Assembly: GCA_020435025.1 (NCBI GenBank)
Contig: JAGRAG010000214.1
Coordinates: forward strand, 1-9,175
Direction of reading: 5' to 3'
Origin: Bdellovibrionales bacterium
GTDB taxonomy: Bacteria; Bdellovibrionota; Bdellovibrionia; Bdellovibrionales; UBA1609
DNA length: 9,175 bases
Positions 6,361 to 9,175 of this stretch are shown in pieces. A program made the position numbers and the translations under genes. Each line of letters starts with the position of its first letter. Within the stretch, counting starts at the first letter, position 1. The notes beneath the pieces were generated by a model that was not told the origin of the DNA, ran no database searches, and saw only the letters and a list, made by a program, of their open reading frames with translations.

Positions 6361-7515
6361 TTACGGTTGTGCTGACAAATGAGATTGCATTTCCAAGGGC
6401 ACTCCGGGAACCAGTGAAGAAAAATAGTGGCCCAAAGCCTCTAAATGATCGTCACTGAACCGAAAAACTCCACTCTCATCCATCTGTTCTTTAACATCCG
6501 GACCACCACTTTCATACTGGGATTGATTGGCAATCGCAACCGTCAACATAGAATTCATTAAAGGAGAGTGACGATATCCTGTTTTAAAATCTTTTAGCTC
6601 TTTAATAATAACGGAAGCTTTTTGTCCAGCCAATCTGGGAGTCCCAGGTCCGGCATTCAAGGCTCGATTATCTACATGGCATCCCATACAATTTCCAAGC
6701 GCGGCAAACTGTCGACCCTTTTCAATCAGTTGTACTTCTTCATTAGTAAACCGTTGATTGATTTCGTTTTCGACAAACACCTTTTCCATATTTAGTTTGG
6801 AATAGTAATCTGCAAAGAACTCAATTTCCTCGTCACTCAAGTCCATAGCCGCCCCGTTCATATAGGGACTGTGTCGCCCAGAAGCGACTCTTCCTAACTT
6901 AAAAGACCGAAAAGCATTGAGCTGTTGAATGATGTACTGCTTGTCTTGACCGCCGATATGTGGAGCAACATCAATACCTCCCACACCCTCTTTCCCATGG
7001 CATCCAAAGCAACTCGTTGCCATTTTGTCATACATTGATAGTTCCTGAATGGGATCCTTTCCTGATGGAGGCACAACGGGTGGATTGTCTGAACTGGGGG
7101 CGGGATCGGAGCCAGCCACTGTTGACTCGTTCGCATTTAACCAGGCAACAATCTTTTCACGCTCTTCTCGCGACATTTGCGACTCCTCAGCCGAATTCAC
7201 TTGAGGCATTCGCTGTGGATGGCCAGATTCAAACTTCGTCCAGATGCGATCGAAAATGGCACCATCACTTTTTCCTTGTAAAGCAATTTTAGGGTCACTC
7301 CAGTCACGTTGCCCTACTTTCACATGACAATCCACGCAATACTGTTGAAAAATGGGCTTCACTGTCTCAAATGAAGCAACATTCTGTCCCGTATTTCCGG
7401 TCTCTTGCTGTTGAGGAGCGAACGGCTGATGACCATCACGACAACCGACAACTCCGCTAACTGAAAATACGAATACTAGAGGGAGAAACACTAAAAAATA
7501 AACAGATCGAATCAC
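6361..7515 (-). CDS. Tri-heme c-type cytochrome lipoprotein
   Basis: This is an exported electron carrier of 384 residues. The N-terminus is a hydrophobic signal ending in the lipobox VVGC (residues 22-25), so the mature protein should be lipid-anchored through Cys25. Three covalent heme sites are visible: CVDCH at 60-64, CFGCH at 169-173 and CMGCH at 276-280. Likely distal methionines are Met103 (in RMPQV), Met219 (SPYM) and Met320 (SPLM). Domain 1 is of a different subtype, and a Pro/Ser-rich linker (about 133-152) joins it to domains 2 and 3. Domains 2 and 3 resemble each other and cytochrome c4/c553 domains, with a GGQ or AGQ motif, a QQL/KEL helix, and HSP-x-M. Domain 3 has an extra loop after the methionine. 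The GTG start is fixed by TAGGAG six bases upstream. It leads the transcript into lysR. Confidence 0.9.
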   Translation of the reverse strand: MIRSVYFLVFLPLVFVFSVSGVVGCRDGHQPFAPQQQETGNTGQNVASFETVKPIFQQYCVDCHVKVGQRDWSDPKIALQGKSDGAIFDRIWTKFESGHPQRMPQVNSAEESQMSREEREKIVAWLNANESTVAGSDPAPSSDNPPVVPPSGKDPIQELSMYDKMATSCFGCHGKEGVGGIDVAPHIGGQDKQYIIQQLNAFRSFKLGRVASGRHSPYMNGAAMDLSDEEIEFFADYYSKLNMEKVFVENEINQRFTNEEVQLIEKGRQFAALGNCMGCHVDNRALNAGPGTPRLAGQKASVIIKELKDFKTGYRHSPLMNSMLTVAIANQSQYESGGPDVKEQMDESGVFRFSDDHLEALGHYFSSLVPGVPLEMQSHLSAQP

Positions 7516-7521
7516 GATGTA

Positions 7522-7527
7522 CTCCTA
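7522..7527 (-). promoter_or_regulatory. Ribosome binding site for the GTG start of the tri-heme cytochrome
   Basis: TAGGAG on the minus strand lies six bases before the GTG at 7515. It supports the GTG, which directly precedes the arginine of a normal lipoprotein signal peptide. Confidence 0.65.
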
Positions 7528-7563
7528 AAAAAGGGCCTCTTTGGCGCAATAACTTGGGCAAAC

Positions 7564-7592
7564 CTAATAGTCTAGTGCAAACAAAATACCAA
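7564..7592 (-). promoter_or_regulatory. Possible promoter of the tri-heme cytochrome and lysR transcript
   Basis: On the minus strand TTGGTA (7592-7587) and TATTAG (7569-7564) are separated by 17 bases. Each matches four of six sigma-70 consensus positions. The -10 lies about 48 bases before the GTG start. This is a weak to moderate match made by eye. Confidence 0.35.
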
Positions 7593-7625
7593 AAGTTTCC
7601 ACTTTCTTTTCTTACCCATAAGGTC

Positions 7626-7631
7626 TATAAA
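7626..7631 (+). promoter_or_regulatory. Possible -10 element of the small cytochrome and barrel-protein transcript
   Basis: TATAAA lies 27 bases before the TTG start at 7659. The -35 position 17 bases upstream (TTTCTT, 7603-7608) is poor, so the promoter may need an activator, which would fit control by the linked LysR protein. Low confidence. Confidence 0.25.
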
Positions 7632-7647
7632 GCCCCCGAACATTAAT

Positions 7648-7652
7648 AGGAG
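7648..7652 (+). promoter_or_regulatory. Ribosome binding site deciding the TTG start of the small cytochrome
   Basis: AGGAG is followed by six A residues and then TTG. The start gives a normal Lys-Ala-Leu signal peptide, and no ATG lies nearby in frame before the heme motif. Confidence 0.7.
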
Positions 7653-7658
7653 AAAAAA

Positions 7659-7949
7659 TTGAAAGCCTTAGTACTAATTATTTCTACACTTTCTGTACTC
7701 TTTACAATAAACAGTCGCGCGGAAGCACCCGCTGCTGCTGCCACGTGTGTCGCCTGTCATGGTGAGCAAGGAAAAAGCAACAACCCTATCTGGCCAAATC
7801 TAGCAGGACAAAAAGAAGCGTATCTTGTTAAACAGCTTCACGACTTCAAATCGGGTCAAAGAAAAGATCCTTTAATGACCTCAATTGCCCTGCCTCTTTC
7901 GGATTCCGACATCCAAAGCTTAGCAAAATACTTTAGCGAACAAAAATAG
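7659..7949 (+). CDS. Small mono-heme class I cytochrome c (c553/c4-like)
   Basis: This is a periplasmic one-electron carrier. The 96-residue precursor has a signal peptide (about 1-21, SRA before EAP), leaving a mature protein of about 75 residues. The heme is attached at CVACH (30-34), with the proximal ligand His34. The expected distal methionine is Met73 in DPLM. Between them lie PNLAGQ (46-51) and the helix EAYLVKQLHDFKSG, and the C-terminal helix contains SDIQSLAKYF, all typical of cytochrome c553/c4 domains. The same motifs occur in domains 2 and 3 of the tri-heme lipoprotein on the opposite side of the promoter region, so the genes are likely related by duplication. The stop is 10 bp before the next ATG. 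It is probably a soluble redox partner of the outer-membrane heme protein encoded downstream, but that is inferred from context only. Confidence 0.92.
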   Translation: MKALVLIISTLSVLFTINSRAEAPAAAATCVACHGEQGKSNNPIWPNLAGQKEAYLVKQLHDFKSGQRKDPLMTSIALPLSDSDIQSLAKYFSEQK

Positions 7950-7959
7950 GGGGGAGAGT

Positions 7960-9153
7960 ATGAATCACTTTACATCTTCGTTCCTTCTTCTGTGCCTTGT
8001 GTTTTCTTATTCTCAAAACACCGAAGCCCGCCCAGAATACGCCCTTAAACATCGAATCAATCGCTGCACCACTTGTCACCTTTCGCCAGTTGGAGGTGGG
8101 TTAAGAAATATTGAAGGTAAAACATACGGCACACACTCTTATAAGCCCGGAGCGTGGACTCAAAAGGAAGAGTTCTCTCTGGATTTACGATCGTTGTTCA
8201 TTCAGCCAGAGCAACCCTCTAGCACAAGTGGTGGATTATCCCTTATGGCCGTCTCTGCTGGAGCGAACATCGCTATCACTCCTAAAGAAACTGATGGTGT
8301 TGAGGTGCGGGCTGTGTACAACCACCTCCTTAGCGGCTTTGCAACAGGAGCACGAGATGCTTACTTACGCATGAAAACTTATGAAGACTCCGAAACGGCC
8401 TGGCATCCTCAATACTATCTGGCTGGCCAATTTCATGCGCCTTTTGGATTGATCACCGACGAACACGAAACATATACAAAATTGCAATCCAGTTCGACTT
8501 GGAACAACTTTGAAATGGGACTTTTGATGGCTGGAAACCCTTTCCATTCACTTCATTGGGATCTTTCTGTCGTTAATGGCGAAAGAGGAGGCGGTGGTCG
8601 TGGCACAGGACGTGCGCTATTATGGGGCACCACTGGCAATCTCCGATATATGCCGGCTTACTTGCCATTTTTACTCGGGGCCAGTTATAGCCAACACAAA
8701 CGCAAAGCCGACGAGCCAGCTCCTACGGCTGTGACCGTTTACAGCATGTTGCCTCTTGGAAATCTCTCTCATCAGTTGGCCCAAGGGACACTTTCTTTAG
8801 AATACGCAGAGGCCCAGTATTGGAACAACGATATAGCCACCAATTTCATTCAAGACACCGGATACAAAGCCGCCATTGTCTCTGAAAAGTCCGCGGCCTG
8901 GTTTGCGAAACTGGAGTGGGAAATCAATAGAAAATGGCTTGTGAGCTATCAGTATGAAGGACTGGCTTTTAACAAAGAATATCCCGAAGACGCCTGTTTA
9001 CGACACTCGTATGGCATTAAATATTGGGCCGCTTCTAATACTTACGTAATGGGTCGATTTGCAGACTCTAAAGCACAAGCTCCATCGGAATCAGGGAGCA
9101 CTAAGCGTTACGCCGTCGATTCTTTTTACGTCGTTTTCCAAACTTCGATTTAA
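7960..9153 (+). CDS. Mono-heme protein fused to a predicted outer-membrane beta-barrel (Cyc2-like architecture)
   Basis: The 397-residue protein starts with a signal peptide (about 1-23, TEA before RPEY). A short heme c domain follows: CTTCH at 36-40, then SPVGGG at 42-47 and a conserved-looking KTYG at 54-57. From about residue 70 to the end, alternating polar and hydrophobic/aromatic stretches separated by Gly/Asp/Asn-rich turns suggest a beta-barrel of perhaps 14-16 strands. The segment GQFHAPFGLITDEH (156-169) resembles a motif of porin-like outer-membrane proteins. The C-terminus, YVVFQTSI, is a strand, though it lacks a terminal Phe. Known Cyc2 proteins combine one N-terminal heme with a porin barrel and move electrons across the outer membrane. 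I infer only similar architecture, not proven homology. A GGGGGGAGAG lies just before the ATG. The alternative is an unrelated heme-containing outer-membrane protein. Confidence 0.75.
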   Translation: MNHFTSSFLLLCLVFSYSQNTEARPEYALKHRINRCTTCHLSPVGGGLRNIEGKTYGTHSYKPGAWTQKEEFSLDLRSLFIQPEQPSSTSGGLSLMAVSAGANIAITPKETDGVEVRAVYNHLLSGFATGARDAYLRMKTYEDSETAWHPQYYLAGQFHAPFGLITDEHETYTKLQSSSTWNNFEMGLLMAGNPFHSLHWDLSVVNGERGGGGRGTGRALLWGTTGNLRYMPAYLPFLLGASYSQHKRKADEPAPTAVTVYSMLPLGNLSHQLAQGTLSLEYAEAQYWNNDIATNFIQDTGYKAAIVSEKSAAWFAKLEWEINRKWLVSYQYEGLAFNKEYPEDACLRHSYGIKYWAASNTYVMGRFADSKAQAPSESGSTKRYAVDSFYVVFQTSI

Positions 9154-9175
9154 AACGACTCAAAGGGCTCCCGGG
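9154..9175. other. Short non-coding end of window
   Basis: Twenty-two bases follow the stop of the barrel protein. I see no hairpin with a U-run, so the terminator, if any, lies beyond the window, and further genes of the transcript cannot be excluded. Confidence 0.5.

Noticed and set aside
7960..8079. Lipoprotein signal on the barrel protein (Cys12 in the signal region)
   Set aside because: The residue before Cys12 is Leu, which does not fit the lipobox, and a normal signal peptidase I site is visible near residue 23.

Overview
The window looks like chromosome of a Gram-negative, respiring bacterium, plausibly of the Bdellovibrio or wider deltaproteobacterial type. The evidence is a base composition that seems mid-40s % GC by eye, secreted and lipoprotein c-type cytochromes, a predicted outer-membrane beta-barrel, and the order tilS, ftsH, cdaA, cdaR, glmM. 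The lineage is an inference. The window is almost fully coding and shows no insertion sequence, CRISPR array, tRNA or rRNA.

Left part (1-3747, minus strand): a housekeeping and second-messenger block read right to left. FtsH (membrane AAA+ protease) is followed, with very short gaps or overlap, by CdaA (diadenylate cyclase), CdaR (single-YbbR partner of CdaA) and GlmM (phosphoglucosamine mutase, cut by the left edge). CdaA makes c-di-AMP, and GlmM makes GlcN-1-P for peptidoglycan precursors and is known in other bacteria to associate with CdaA. The block thus links cell-wall precursor supply to c-di-AMP.

Middle part (3906-6348, minus strand): a LysR-type regulator, then a small secreted protein built from six repeats of C-x4-C-x3-G-W that I do not recognise, then tilS (tRNA-Ile lysidine synthetase). 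The tilS start lies inside the last codons of the repeat protein. A 158-bp gap separates tilS from ftsH and could hold the ftsH promoter.

Right part (6361-9153): a redox module arranged around a 143-bp divergent promoter region. Leftward runs a tri-heme cytochrome c lipoprotein, followed 12 bp later by the LysR gene. Rightward run a small mono-heme cytochrome c (c553/c4-like) and, 10 bp later, a 397-residue protein with a signal peptide, one CTTCH heme site and a long beta-strand-rich C-terminal part. That last architecture, one heme domain fused to a predicted outer-membrane barrel, is like that of Cyc2-type cytochrome-porins. It is the most interesting thing in the window. Together these proteins could form an electron path between the outer membrane and the periplasm, under control of the linked LysR regulator; this is inference.

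Four genes use non-ATG starts (glmM GTG, cdaA TTG, tri-heme cytochrome GTG, small cytochrome TTG), each supported by a Shine-Dalgarno sequence.
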